From an uncultured Draconibacterium sp. (lineage in GTDB: Bacteria; Bacteroidota; Bacteroidia; Bacteroidales; Prolixibacteraceae), in the NCBI RefSeq assembly GCF_963677565.1, contig NZ_OY781981.1, positions 2,844,001-2,908,000 on the forward strand: a stretch of DNA of 64,000 nucleotides. Direction: 5' to 3'. Positions 44,999 to 54,482 of this stretch are shown here, piece by piece. A model generated the notes under the pieces. That model had not been told where the DNA came from and searched no databases. It worked only from the letters and a program-made list of their open reading frames with translations. Each line of letters begins with the position of its first letter. Position 1 is the first letter of the stretch. Both the position numbers and the translations under genes were made by a program.

Positions 44999-46759
44999 AT
45001 GAAACTAAAACAGCTTCTTCAAACTGGATTTTTGTTAGCATTAATCTTATCGTTTGCTACCGAGAATAGTTTTAGCCAACGGCTAAAATCAGGACCACAG
45101 GACATGACTTTTTTCTCCACTGTGGATGAGAGCAATCAGCCTTATGCGCTATACATTCCCGAGAATTTTGATGAAACAAAAGAATATCCGCTTGTTGTCT
45201 TTCTGCACGGTGCCATGTCGAATCACCGGCTTGGTTTGGAACGGGCTTTTGGTCAGGGAAATATTCAGGGAAAGGAATTTATAAATCCCAATCGTGTTAC
45301 GAAGGTTACCGATCTTGAGGCAACACGCGTTTATCCGAAGCTAAAAAGTGTTGACTACATTGTCGCTGCTCCTTTTGCACGCGGAACTGCAGGTTATCAA
45401 GGCATTCCGGAAGCTGATGTTTACCAGATGCTGGCCGATGTAAAATCGCGTTTTAAAATTGACGAAGACCGAATTTATCTGACAGGTTTATCAATGGGAG
45501 GTGGCGGAACGATCTGGCTTGGCCTTTCAAGACCAGGTATCTGGGCGGCAATTGCACCTTGTTGTCCTGCACCGCCGGAAGGAAGTGAAGAAATAGCCTC
45601 CAATGCCTGTAATCTGCCGGTTCATCTGTTTGTTGGAGATCAGGACTTTTTGTACGGAACAGCACAAGTCTGGAAAAAGAATTTTGAAGCGAACAGCGCT
45701 TCTTTAGATTACATTGAATATCCCGGAATCGGGCATAACAGCTGGGAATATGCGTTCGAAGATGGTTTTATCTTCGATTGGTTCGCTCAGTTTGAAAGAA
45801 ATTTATATCCGAACAAAGTAAAATTCAACACGCGCCATTATAAGTATAACAAAGCTTACTGGGTGACTTTTGACAAACTTGTTCCGGGAGAACTGGCTAG
45901 TGTCGACGCCAAATTTAATTCAGAAAATAGTATTGCTATTACGACTGCTAATCTGGATGCATTTAGTCTGCATATTGCAAAGCACCCGCAATATAATTCA
46001 AACCAAAAAGTGTCTGTAAAAATCGATGGTGAAAACTTTTCGGTGAAGTCTGCCGGTACACTTTCATTTTCAAAAACAGAAAATGGCTGGAAAAACGAAC
46101 GTTTTACACTTGAACTGACTTCAAAACAAAAAGGTGCTGAAGGACCATTATACGAAGGTTTGGCTTCGAATCATGTTTATGTTTACGGCACTGAAGGAAA
46201 CCCAACGGCAGAAGAACTGGAAGCCCGGAAACAAGTTGCCATCAGGGCGGCAGACATCGCTAAATTCCGCGAAACTTCAGGAAGAGTGATGATTTTTCCA
46301 CGTGTACTTTCCGACAAGCAGGTTCGGCAAAGTGATTATGAAACATCGAACCTGATTCTGTTAGGAACGAAAGAAACAAACAGCATAATCGCAAAATATA
46401 CCGACGAACTTCCAATTCATCTGGACGCCAGTGCCGATGATTATTCTTTGCTGTATATCTATCCGATGAACGGCCATTACCTAATGATAAATTCAGGATT
46501 ATCGTGGTGGAATCTGCCGGGAGGAGGCAATGCTTCAGACATCATGAGTAATATTGATAATCTAGACGAATTTGCACCCAGTGGAACAGCAGTTATGATG
46601 AATACTCCGGCTGATGGATTGAAAGGCTTAAAAGATTTCATCCTTTACAAAGCCAACAAAGGCAACGTAATTTGCAATGGTTATTTCGACAGCGAATGGT
46701 CAATTCCGACAGACAAGGCAAATGAGTTGAAAGCCTCGGGAGTAGTAACACTGAAATAG
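44999..46759 (+). CDS. 586-residue alpha/beta hydrolase (S9/esterase-like), paralogue B
   Basis: Tandem copy of the preceding gene, same length, starting 26 bp after it; signal ends FS before Q. Motifs: PLVVFLHGAMSNH, TGLSMGGGG (S165), acid in GDQDFLYG, His in PGIGHNSWEY. The two differ most around the acid loop and the CCPAPPEGSEE segment after the nucleophile, the part likely to shape the substrate pocket, while the C-terminal domain is nearly unchanged (NHVYVYGTEGNP, VRQSDYETSNLIL). This pattern suggests divergence of specificity after duplication. Confidence 0.8.
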   Translation: MKLKQLLQTGFLLALILSFATENSFSQRLKSGPQDMTFFSTVDESNQPYALYIPENFDETKEYPLVVFLHGAMSNHRLGLERAFGQGNIQGKEFINPNRVTKVTDLEATRVYPKLKSVDYIVAAPFARGTAGYQGIPEADVYQMLADVKSRFKIDEDRIYLTGLSMGGGGTIWLGLSRPGIWAAIAPCCPAPPEGSEEIASNACNLPVHLFVGDQDFLYGTAQVWKKNFEANSASLDYIEYPGIGHNSWEYAFEDGFIFDWFAQFERNLYPNKVKFNTRHYKYNKAYWVTFDKLVPGELASVDAKFNSENSIAITTANLDAFSLHIAKHPQYNSNQKVSVKIDGENFSVKSAGTLSFSKTENGWKNERFTLELTSKQKGAEGPLYEGLASNHVYVYGTEGNPTAEELEARKQVAIRAADIAKFRETSGRVMIFPRVLSDKQVRQSDYETSNLILLGTKETNSIIAKYTDELPIHLDASADDYSLLYIYPMNGHYLMINSGLSWWNLPGGGNASDIMSNIDNLDEFAPSGTAVMMNTPADGLKGLKDFILYKANKGNVICNGYFDSEWSIPTDKANELKASGVVTLK

Positions 46760-46795
46760 ATTTTTAACCTTAAATATTTTGAAAATTAAATAGAA

Positions 46796-48004
46796 ATGAA
46801 ACTAAATTTTACATTCAAACAATTGCTTGTATTGGTGTTGGGAGTTTTCTTAATGTCAGCCGTTCAGGCACAGGAAATACAACAGCGCAGAGGAGTTCAG
46901 GTCGTTTCTCCTGAAATTGGAGACGACAACACCGTTACATTCAGGCTTTATGCTGAAGATGCGCAATCGGTAGCAGTAAGCGGAAGCTGGCTGGGAATGG
47001 GCGAAAACCTGGAAATGAAAAAAGGCAGCGACGGCGTTTGGTCGGCAACAACAAAGGCGTTGGAACCATCAATGTATCACTACAACTTTATCCTTGATGG
47101 AGTGAGTATTATTGATCCCCGGAATCCGAAAGCCTTACGCGACGGAACAAGATACGCCAGTACCTTGATTGTTCCCGGAAAAGAATCGGATGTTTTTGAA
47201 GTTCAGGATGTGCCGCACGGTACCATTCATAAAGTTTGGTACGATTCGCCAACACTCGGTTTATACCGCAGAATGTTGGTTTATACACCAGCGGGCTACG
47301 AAAACAGCAATGAAAAATATCCCGTTTTATACCTGCTTCACGGTGGTGGTGGCGATGAGGAAGCCTGGTCGTCACTAGGGCGTGCTAATAACATTCTTGA
47401 CAACCTGATTGCTGAAGGAAAAGCCAAACCGATGCTTGTTGTTATGACAAACGGAAACGAATTGCAAACATCGTCGGTAACCGAATGGCCAACAAATTCA
47501 AACGTTACAGATCATGGTCCGGCTTTGGGAAATGAAACTCGTGAACAAACTGTTGACCGTGTTACAAAATTCCCTAATAGTTTGGTGAACGATGTAATTC
47601 CATACGTTGAAAAGAATTTCAGGGTAATTGCCAATAGCGAAAATCGAGCTATTGCAGGTCTTTCGATGGGATCGATGCAAACGCAGATCACTACCATGAC
47701 TAACCCCGGAATGTTCCAGTATATTGGCTGTTTTAGTTTGGGAATTCACTTTAACGATCAGTTTGAGATTGTTTCCAATGAAATTCTGATTCCGGGTTAC
47801 GACAAATACCTGGAAACCATGGATAACAAACTGTTTTATGCCGGTTGCGGAACAGAAGATTTCTGTTACGAAGGTGTTCAATCGTTACGTAAAAAGCTCG
47901 ACGAGCACAACTTTGAATATGTTTATAATGAAACCGGTGGCGGTCATACCTGGGCAAACTGGAGAACGTATTTGTCGGATTACGCACCCCGATTATTCAA
48001 ATAA
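46796..48004 (+). CDS. CE1-like E-set esterase (copy 7, GLSMGS elbow)
   Basis: 402-residue secreted esterase, signal ending VQA before QEIQQRRG. The E-set domain has VVSPEIGDDNTVTFRL. Oxyanion YLLHGGGGDEEAW, nucleophile elbow AGLSMGSMQ (S290) with Ser replacing the usual second Gly, acid in GCGTEDF and His in GGGHTWANWR; ends RLFK. Very close to the next gene, especially in the first 50 mature residues and the last 40. A Gly-to-Ser change after the nucleophile is seen only here. Confidence 0.9.
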   Translation: MKLNFTFKQLLVLVLGVFLMSAVQAQEIQQRRGVQVVSPEIGDDNTVTFRLYAEDAQSVAVSGSWLGMGENLEMKKGSDGVWSATTKALEPSMYHYNFILDGVSIIDPRNPKALRDGTRYASTLIVPGKESDVFEVQDVPHGTIHKVWYDSPTLGLYRRMLVYTPAGYENSNEKYPVLYLLHGGGGDEEAWSSLGRANNILDNLIAEGKAKPMLVVMTNGNELQTSSVTEWPTNSNVTDHGPALGNETREQTVDRVTKFPNSLVNDVIPYVEKNFRVIANSENRAIAGLSMGSMQTQITTMTNPGMFQYIGCFSLGIHFNDQFEIVSNEILIPGYDKYLETMDNKLFYAGCGTEDFCYEGVQSLRKKLDEHNFEYVYNETGGGHTWANWRTYLSDYAPRLFK

Positions 48005-48025
48005 ATAACTCTCAAATTTTAACTC

Positions 48026-49204
48026 ATGAAACCGAATAATAAACAATTCGTTTTATCAGTCTTACTGATTTTTGTGATAAATATTTTTAGTATTAACGCG
48101 CAGGAAATTCAACAACGAAGAGGTGTCCAGGTTGTTTCTCCCGAGATAAACGGAGACAACAGCGTTACTTTTCGCTTGTATTCTGAAAATGCCCAATCGG
48201 TTGCCGTAAGCGGAAGCTGGATGGGATTTGGTCAAAACCTTGAAATGAAAAAAGGAGATGACGGCGTGTGGTCGGCAAAAACAGCTGTTTTGGAACCGTC
48301 GATGTATCACTACAACCTGATCCTTGATGGAGTTAGTATTCTCGATCCAAGAAATCCAAAAGCCATGCGCGACGGAACACGTTATGCAAGTACGTTGATC
48401 ATTCCGGGAGAAGGTTCTGAAACGTTTGAGGTAAACGACGTTCCTCACGGATCGATTAATAAGGTTTGGTACGATTCTCCTTCGTTAGATCTCACGCGCA
48501 GAATGTATGTTTATACGCCTCCGGGTTACGAAGGCAGCAAGGAAAAATATCCTGTTTTATACCTGCTTCATGGCGGTGGTGGCGACGAAGATGCCTGGAG
48601 TTCATTGGGACGTGCAAATTATATTCTTGACAATTTGATTGCTTCAGGCAAAGCCAAACCAATGATTGTGGTGATGACCAACGGAAATCCAAATCAGAAA
48701 GCGGCTATTACCGAAACGCAACCTATTCCATCGGATAATCCGCTGATTATTGCTACTGCCAAGTTTCCAACGAGTTTGGTAAATGATGTGATTCCATATG
48801 TGGAAGATCATTACCGCGTAATTGCTAACAGCTCGAACCGTGCCATTGCCGGTTTGTCGATGGGATGTTTGCACACGCAGATCGCCTCATTAAACAATCC
48901 TGAAATGTTTAAATACATGGGATTATTCAGTCTTGGTTTACATCCGAACGATCCAAATCTGGAGGAAATAATGAAACCCTTAATTGCAGCTTACGACGCA
49001 AATCTGGAAACCTTGAAAAAGAACTACAAGCTTTTCTACATTGGTTGCGGAACCGAGGATTTTGTTTACGAAGGCGTACAGAACCTACGTAAAAAACTGG
49101 ATGATAATAATTTCGAATACCTGTATAACGAAACTGGTGGCGGTCATACCTGGGCAAACTGGAGAACTTATTTGTCGGATTATGCACCGCGCCTTTTTAA
49201 ATAA
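48026..49204 (+). CDS. CE1-like E-set esterase (copy 8, GLSMGC elbow)
   Basis: 392-residue tandem paralogue of the preceding gene, 21 bp downstream; signal ending INA before QEIQQRRG. Motifs: YLLHGGGGDEDAW, AGLSMGCLH (S278) with Cys after the nucleophile Gly, GCGTEDF, GGGHTWANWR, RLFK. The region between the oxyanion and nucleophile motifs (about residues 225-250) is shorter and different in sequence from its sister, which suggests a different acyl pocket. Confidence 0.9.
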   Translation: MKPNNKQFVLSVLLIFVINIFSINAQEIQQRRGVQVVSPEINGDNSVTFRLYSENAQSVAVSGSWMGFGQNLEMKKGDDGVWSAKTAVLEPSMYHYNLILDGVSILDPRNPKAMRDGTRYASTLIIPGEGSETFEVNDVPHGSINKVWYDSPSLDLTRRMYVYTPPGYEGSKEKYPVLYLLHGGGGDEDAWSSLGRANYILDNLIASGKAKPMIVVMTNGNPNQKAAITETQPIPSDNPLIIATAKFPTSLVNDVIPYVEDHYRVIANSSNRAIAGLSMGCLHTQIASLNNPEMFKYMGLFSLGLHPNDPNLEEIMKPLIAAYDANLETLKKNYKLFYIGCGTEDFVYEGVQNLRKKLDDNNFEYLYNETGGGHTWANWRTYLSDYAPRLFK

Positions 49205-49224
49205 ATTGAATTAATAGATAGACT

Positions 49225-50331
49225 ATGAAGAATTTTAAGTCAATAGTACTGCTTGGTTTTTTAGCCATGTTTTTTACATCAGCCGTTCAGGCCCAAATGT
49301 TTAACCGAACACCAACGCCTAATGATAATCTGCAATCGACAAAAGTTTTGGAAAATGGTGATGTTGAATTTCAGATTTATGCGCCTGAGGCAGAAACAGT
49401 GACCTTGGGAGGCGACATTGTTCCGTGGGGAACAGATCTGAAAAGTGAAAAAGCGGAAAATGGTGTTTGGACCATAACAGTCCCAAAGGCTAAGGCCGGA
49501 ACCTATCGTTACAATTTTGTGGTTGACGGAGTGAAAGTATACGATCCAAAAGCTCCGGATGCCTACAAAACATCGGCACTGGTCGATGTTCTGCCAAATG
49601 GAGACGAGGAGTTTTTTGCCATTCGGAAAGATGTTCCACATGGTGCTGTTTCTGCCATTCAGTATTATTCCTCAACTACCGGAACAATGCGAAATATGCA
49701 GGTTTGGACGCCTCCGGGTTACAATGCCAAAAACAATAAATTACCAGTATTTTATCTGATTCACGGTGGTGGCGACAGCGAAGTGGCGTGGCCGGGAGTA
49801 GGACGCGCAGGAATTATTATGGACAATCTTTTGGCCGAAGGGAAATGCAAGGAAATGATCGTTGTAATGCCCGACGGTGGAATTGATGTAAACCTATTCG
49901 TTAAGGATTTTGTAAACGATATTATACCTTACATCGAGTCGAATTACAATGTATACAGCGATGCTGATCATCGTGCTTTAGCCGGTCTTTCAATGGGCGG
50001 TCTGGAAGTGCTGGAGTCGTTTATGGCACACCCTGATTTGTTTGCTTATATCAATGTGATGAGTTCGGGATGGTTTGCCGATAACAAAGAAATGTACGAA
50101 GCCGGCGACAAACGTTTGGCAGAGATTGCACCAATTTTAGAGAAGACGGTAAAATTCCTGAAATTCACACAGGGAGGTCCTGAAGATATAGCTTATGCAA
50201 ATGGCAAAGAGATGTTGAAGGTATTCGACAAAAACGGGATTGATTATGAATTTAGTGAGATGCCCGGTGGCCATAGTTGGCTGGTTTGGCGGAACGATCT
50301 TCATAGCTTTGCTCCTGTATTATTTAAGTAA
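49225..50331 (+). CDS. CE1-like E-set esterase (copy 9, shortest E-set form)
   Basis: 368-residue secreted esterase, signal ending VQA before QMF. The E-set domain lacks the VSPEI start found in the others and reads VLENGDVEFQIYAPEAETV. Oxyanion YLIHGGGDSEVAW, nucleophile AGLSMGGLE (S256), acid in GGPEDI, His in PGGHSWLVW; ends VLFK. No loop between the conserved VVMPDGG and FVKDFVNDI, making this the most compact copy. It lies 20 bp after copy 8. Confidence 0.9.
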   Translation: MKNFKSIVLLGFLAMFFTSAVQAQMFNRTPTPNDNLQSTKVLENGDVEFQIYAPEAETVTLGGDIVPWGTDLKSEKAENGVWTITVPKAKAGTYRYNFVVDGVKVYDPKAPDAYKTSALVDVLPNGDEEFFAIRKDVPHGAVSAIQYYSSTTGTMRNMQVWTPPGYNAKNNKLPVFYLIHGGGDSEVAWPGVGRAGIIMDNLLAEGKCKEMIVVMPDGGIDVNLFVKDFVNDIIPYIESNYNVYSDADHRALAGLSMGGLEVLESFMAHPDLFAYINVMSSGWFADNKEMYEAGDKRLAEIAPILEKTVKFLKFTQGGPEDIAYANGKEMLKVFDKNGIDYEFSEMPGGHSWLVWRNDLHSFAPVLFK

Positions 50332-50407
50332 AACAAGGCAGAAAGGTACATCATTAGTGGTGTACTTTTTTATTTTTCAGGAACTAACAATACTTAAAAC
50401 CAATAAA

Positions 50408-51532
50408 ATGACGATAAAAAAATACTTGCTTCGAATCTGCAGTCTTGGCTTCATTCTGTTGATCACTTTAAATGTTTTTGCACAATTCGGGCCGCGAATT
50501 AAATCGCCAGAGGTGAATGATGATTCCAGCATTACTTTCCGGATAAAAGCGCCCGAAGCAAAAGAAGTTTCGGTGAATATGGCGATGAAAAACTACCCCA
50601 TGGAAAAGGATACCGAAGGCGTTTGGAGTGTTACCGTTGGACCGGTAGAACCTGAAGGATATACTTACGCTTTTACAGTTGACGGACTGAAAGTGCTCGA
50701 TCCGGCAAATCCTGAAATGCAGATAGGACAGGCACCTTCATGGAGTTTGCTTACTGTTCCCGGAAATCCACCGCGTTTTTATGAATTGCAGGATGTACCG
50801 CACGGCGCCATTCACATTCATAAATATTATTCTACTGCGCAGGAAGTAAACAGGGAACTGTATGTGTACACGCCTCCCGCTTACAATCCGAATAAAAAGT
50901 ATCCGGTGTTAAACCTGCGTCATGGTGGCGGCGATAACGAAACTGCATGGTATGTGGTTGGAGATGCAGCCAATATTATGGATAATTTACTGGCTGAAGG
51001 CAAAATTGTACCCATGATTGTGGTAATGACCAACGGAAACGTAGAAAAGCAAACCGAAGGTGGAGCGTACGGTGCGGAGGGCATTCAAATTATGGCCGAT
51101 GAATTGTTCAACGATGTGATTCCTTTGATTGAGAAGGAGTATTCAGTTTATACCGACCAGAAACACCGGGCGATAGCAGGTCTTTCGATGGGCGGCGGAC
51201 AATCGTATTATATTGGTTTGGCAAATGTGGATAAATTTGACTGGATAGGATCATTCAGCTCTGGAATTTTTGGTGGAATTCCCGGTGTGAATTTCGATCC
51301 GGAAGAACGAACTCCCGGCATCCTGACAAAATCAGCTGATTACAATAAGGAACTGAATTTATTCTACTTGTCTTGTGGCGAGCAGGATCCACGCGTTGAG
51401 CACACTAAAAAAGTGGTTGATACATTCAACGAAAACAACCTTAATGTCACTTACGAAACTTATGAAGGAACACACGAGTGGAAAGTGTGGAAACATTCGC
51501 TGCGGAGTTTTGCCCAGATGCTGTTTAAGTAA
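50408..51532 (+). CDS. CE1-like E-set esterase (copy 10)
   Basis: 374-residue secreted esterase. The ATG at 50408 is chosen because a clear signal peptide follows (ending VFA before QFG); the longer frame runs into the previous gene. E-set: IKSPEVNDDSSITFRI. Oxyanion LRHGGGDNETAW (Arg precedes the His), nucleophile AGLSMGGGQ (S260), acid in SCGEQDP, His in YEGTHEWKVW; ends MLFK. It pairs with the following carboxylesterase, and that two-gene unit is repeated next door. Confidence 0.9.
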   Translation: MTIKKYLLRICSLGFILLITLNVFAQFGPRIKSPEVNDDSSITFRIKAPEAKEVSVNMAMKNYPMEKDTEGVWSVTVGPVEPEGYTYAFTVDGLKVLDPANPEMQIGQAPSWSLLTVPGNPPRFYELQDVPHGAIHIHKYYSTAQEVNRELYVYTPPAYNPNKKYPVLNLRHGGGDNETAWYVVGDAANIMDNLLAEGKIVPMIVVMTNGNVEKQTEGGAYGAEGIQIMADELFNDVIPLIEKEYSVYTDQKHRAIAGLSMGGGQSYYIGLANVDKFDWIGSFSSGIFGGIPGVNFDPEERTPGILTKSADYNKELNLFYLSCGEQDPRVEHTKKVVDTFNENNLNVTYETYEGTHEWKVWKHSLRSFAQMLFK

Positions 51533-51569
51533 TTCAACCTGAAGTTTAAAACCTAAAATAAACCAGATT

Positions 51570-53249
51570 ATGAAAACGAACCGAAGAAATTTTTTCCAGA
51601 CATTAGGAGCGGGAGCCGCCGGAATTGGTATCTCTTCAGCTTTCCCAAAAACAGCGACGTCAACTCCTTCAGAGCAAGCTGCTGAAAATGATGAGCAGGT
51701 GCTGTTTGTTGGCGACGATATTGCACTTGCCGATACGGAATACGGAAAAGTAAAAGGATACATTTTACGAGGAATCAATTATTTTCTGGGTATTCCATAC
51801 GGAGCGCCAACATCGGGGAAGAATCGTTTTATGCCTCCTCAAAAACCGGAGCCATGGGACGATGTTTTTCCAACAGTTTGGTGGGGAAATGCAACCCCTC
51901 AAAACATTGAAGGGCAATATTCTAATTCATATTCGGCTTTTGTCGATCACTGGAATTACGACGATATTAGCGAAGATTGCCTGCGCCTGAATGTGTTTAC
52001 TCCCGGAATTGCCGATGGGAAAAAAAGGCCTGTTTTGGTTTGGTTTCATGGTGGTGGTTTTACCGCCGGAAACGGTATTGAACAAGATGGCTACAATGGT
52101 GAAAACATCAGCCGAAAAGGCGATATTGTTTTTGTTTCATTGAATCATCGTCTGGGCCCAATGGGATTTTCAAATCTTGCAGGAGTTGGCGGAGATAAAT
52201 TTGCTGATTCAGGAAACGTTGGTATTCTCGATTTGGTTGCGGCACTGGAATGGGTGCGCGATAACATCGAAAACTTTGGTGGTGATCCCGGAAATGTAAC
52301 CATCATGGGGCAGTCGGGTGGTGGCGGAAAAGTAAAAGCCATTACCGGAACTCCAAAAGCGAAAGGTCTCTTCCATAAAGCCGTTGTGTTAAGTGGTTTT
52401 ATCCGTTTGTGGGGTGAAAAAGATACCACCGAAAAAGTGGGAGAATATATTTTAAGGGAAGCAGGAATAACAAAGAACGAAATTGCCAAATTGCAGGAAA
52501 TGCCCTGGCAGGAATATTATGCGCTGGCCAATCGTGCTGCGGCAAAATTCGCCCAGGAAACCGGGGAAGAAATCGGTATGGGAGGTTTTGTTCCAGTAGT
52601 TGGTACCGATGTTATTCCGGCAGAACCATATTTCCCCGAAGCCACTCCGCTAATTGAAGATATTCCAATGATCTTCAGTTCTACTACCGAAGAAATGTCG
52701 CCAAGCCGAACAAATCCTGAGCTGGAAAATATCACGCTTGAAGAGGTAATTGAACAGGTAAAAGTGCGGGCCGGTTTTGAAGCCGGTTTAGGCGATAAAG
52801 CAGAGGAAGTGGTGAAGGCGTATGCAAAAGCATTTCCGGATAAACGCCCGGTTGAAATTTGGGCATTGGTAAGTGCAAGCAGAAAAGGCAATGTTGCGTT
52901 GGCCGACTCGAAAGTGAAACAAAAAGCGCCGGTTTATATGGCTTGGTTTGGCTGGCAACCACCATTGTTTAATAACCGGATGAGAGCTTTCCACTGCCTC
53001 GATATTTGTTTCTGGTTTAATAACACCGATGTAATGTATACACATACCGGAGGCGGAAAACGTCCTCGGGCGCTTTCGGATAAAATTTCAGGGTCACTCA
53101 TTCAGTTTATGAAAACCGGAGATCCAAATGGCGGCGGTTTACCCGAATGGCCTCAATATACTTCTGAAAATGGTGAGGTAATGGTTTTGAATGATGTATG
53201 CGAGGTTAAAAACGATCCGGACAGGGAAGCCAGAAAGGCCATGTCGTAA
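51570..53249 (+). CDS. Type-B carboxylesterase with Tat-like signal, copy A
   Basis: 559-residue carboxylesterase-family hydrolase. The N-terminus has twin arginines (TNRRNFFQTLGAGAAGIG), indicating Tat export, unlike the Sec signals of the CE1 genes. Family motifs: EDCLRLNVFTP, VWFHGGGFTAGNG (oxyanion), GQSGGGG with nucleophile S249, and the catalytic-His region MRAFHCLDICFWF. The acid is likely a Glu in FSSTTEE. It has no Cys lipobox. Family members hydrolyse a broad range of esters including large acyl groups. Second gene of the duplicated module. Confidence 0.9.
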   Translation: MKTNRRNFFQTLGAGAAGIGISSAFPKTATSTPSEQAAENDEQVLFVGDDIALADTEYGKVKGYILRGINYFLGIPYGAPTSGKNRFMPPQKPEPWDDVFPTVWWGNATPQNIEGQYSNSYSAFVDHWNYDDISEDCLRLNVFTPGIADGKKRPVLVWFHGGGFTAGNGIEQDGYNGENISRKGDIVFVSLNHRLGPMGFSNLAGVGGDKFADSGNVGILDLVAALEWVRDNIENFGGDPGNVTIMGQSGGGGKVKAITGTPKAKGLFHKAVVLSGFIRLWGEKDTTEKVGEYILREAGITKNEIAKLQEMPWQEYYALANRAAAKFAQETGEEIGMGGFVPVVGTDVIPAEPYFPEATPLIEDIPMIFSSTTEEMSPSRTNPELENITLEEVIEQVKVRAGFEAGLGDKAEEVVKAYAKAFPDKRPVEIWALVSASRKGNVALADSKVKQKAPVYMAWFGWQPPLFNNRMRAFHCLDICFWFNNTDVMYTHTGGGKRPRALSDKISGSLIQFMKTGDPNGGGLPEWPQYTSENGEVMVLNDVCEVKNDPDREARKAMS

Positions 53250-53283
53250 ACCAGAATTGATCAAACAATCTAAAAGTAATGTT

Positions 53284-54459
53284 ATGAAAAAAACAGTTCT
53301 TACAATAATCTCCCTGATTTTTGCAACAAGTATTTTTGCTCAGTTTGGAGGACCTCCACGTTTAGTTTCACCAGAGATTGACGGTAACAATGTAACAATC
53401 CGGATACGTGCCCCAAAAGCTATAAAAGTAGAGCTAAACGGTGCTTTCCTGCCGGTTCAGGAGGTTGAAACACCCATGGGACGAATGTCGCGCCCCATGC
53501 CGGTGGAAATGAAAGAAGGTGACGATGGCGTTTGGGAATATACGGCTAAAGATGTTGTGCCCGATTTTTACACCTATACCATTTCTGTTGATGGAGTTTC
53601 AATGCTCGATCCCAATAACCTGAAAGTGTTGCGCAACGGACAGAATATGAGCAATTACCTGATTGTTCCGGGCGAGAAGAGCGAACTCTATCTGGAAGCT
53701 GAAGATCAAAAAGGTACTTTGCTGAAAGTGTGGTATCCATCGCCGGCTTTTGGCGCCAACCGTAGAATGTATGTTTACACGCCGTATGGTTATGGCGAGA
53801 CAAATAAAAAATATCCTGTTTTATATCTTCAGCACGGTGGTGGTGGCGATGAGGATGCCTGGTCGTCGTTGGGAAGAGCCCGCCAGATTATGGATAACCT
53901 GATTGCACAAGGAAAAGCTGAACCGATGATCGTGGTTATGCCAAACGCCAGTCCAAACCAATTGGCGTCGCCAGATGTTTTGGAGCCTATTCCCGGACCT
54001 TCTTTATTCGGTCAGGATATGGAATCGGACGAATTTCATGCCGGTGGTGCGTATACAAAAAGCCTGGTTGAGGATATTATTCCTTACGTTGAGTCGCATT
54101 TTGATGTAATCGCCAAAAAAGAAGGACGCGCCATCGCCGGTCTTTCAATGGGCGGTATTTACACGCTTTATACTACGGCGCGTCATCCTGAATTATTCGA
54201 TTATATCGGTGTGTTGAGTATGGGATTTACACCCGGTCGCGATGCGAAAGCTGAATTAACGCCAATAAAAGATGCCGGTTACGAGTTGTACTGGGTTGGC
54301 TGTGGCGAAACAGACATGGCGTATGATAATGCGGAAAGGTTGTTGAAAGCGCTTGACGAATTAAATATGGAACACACCTATTTTGATAAAGTTGGCGGTC
54401 ACACCTGGGACACCTGGCGTGTTTGTTTAAAAGAAATGGCACCCCTATTATTCAAATAA
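53284..54459 (+). CDS. CE1-like E-set esterase (copy 11)
   Basis: 391-residue secreted esterase. Start ATG at 53284 precedes a signal peptide ending IFA before QFGG; the earlier in-frame Met lies inside the previous gene. E-set: LVSPEIDGNNVTIRI with the MGRMSRP loop also found in copies 1 and 4 (MGEMEAP, GSMDMP). Oxyanion YLQHGGGGDEDAW, nucleophile AGLSMGGIY (S288), acid in GCGETDM, His in VGGHTWDTW; ends LLFK. First gene of the second module. Confidence 0.9.
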   Translation: MKKTVLTIISLIFATSIFAQFGGPPRLVSPEIDGNNVTIRIRAPKAIKVELNGAFLPVQEVETPMGRMSRPMPVEMKEGDDGVWEYTAKDVVPDFYTYTISVDGVSMLDPNNLKVLRNGQNMSNYLIVPGEKSELYLEAEDQKGTLLKVWYPSPAFGANRRMYVYTPYGYGETNKKYPVLYLQHGGGGDEDAWSSLGRARQIMDNLIAQGKAEPMIVVMPNASPNQLASPDVLEPIPGPSLFGQDMESDEFHAGGAYTKSLVEDIIPYVESHFDVIAKKEGRAIAGLSMGGIYTLYTTARHPELFDYIGVLSMGFTPGRDAKAELTPIKDAGYELYWVGCGETDMAYDNAERLLKALDELNMEHTYFDKVGGHTWDTWRVCLKEMAPLLFK

Positions 54460-54482
54460 ACTAAACTTTAAAACTTATAACG

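Noticed and set aside
50240..50407. 56-codon upstream extension of esterase copy 10
   Set aside because: It overlaps the end of copy 9 and would bury the signal peptide; the ATG at 50408 fits the family.
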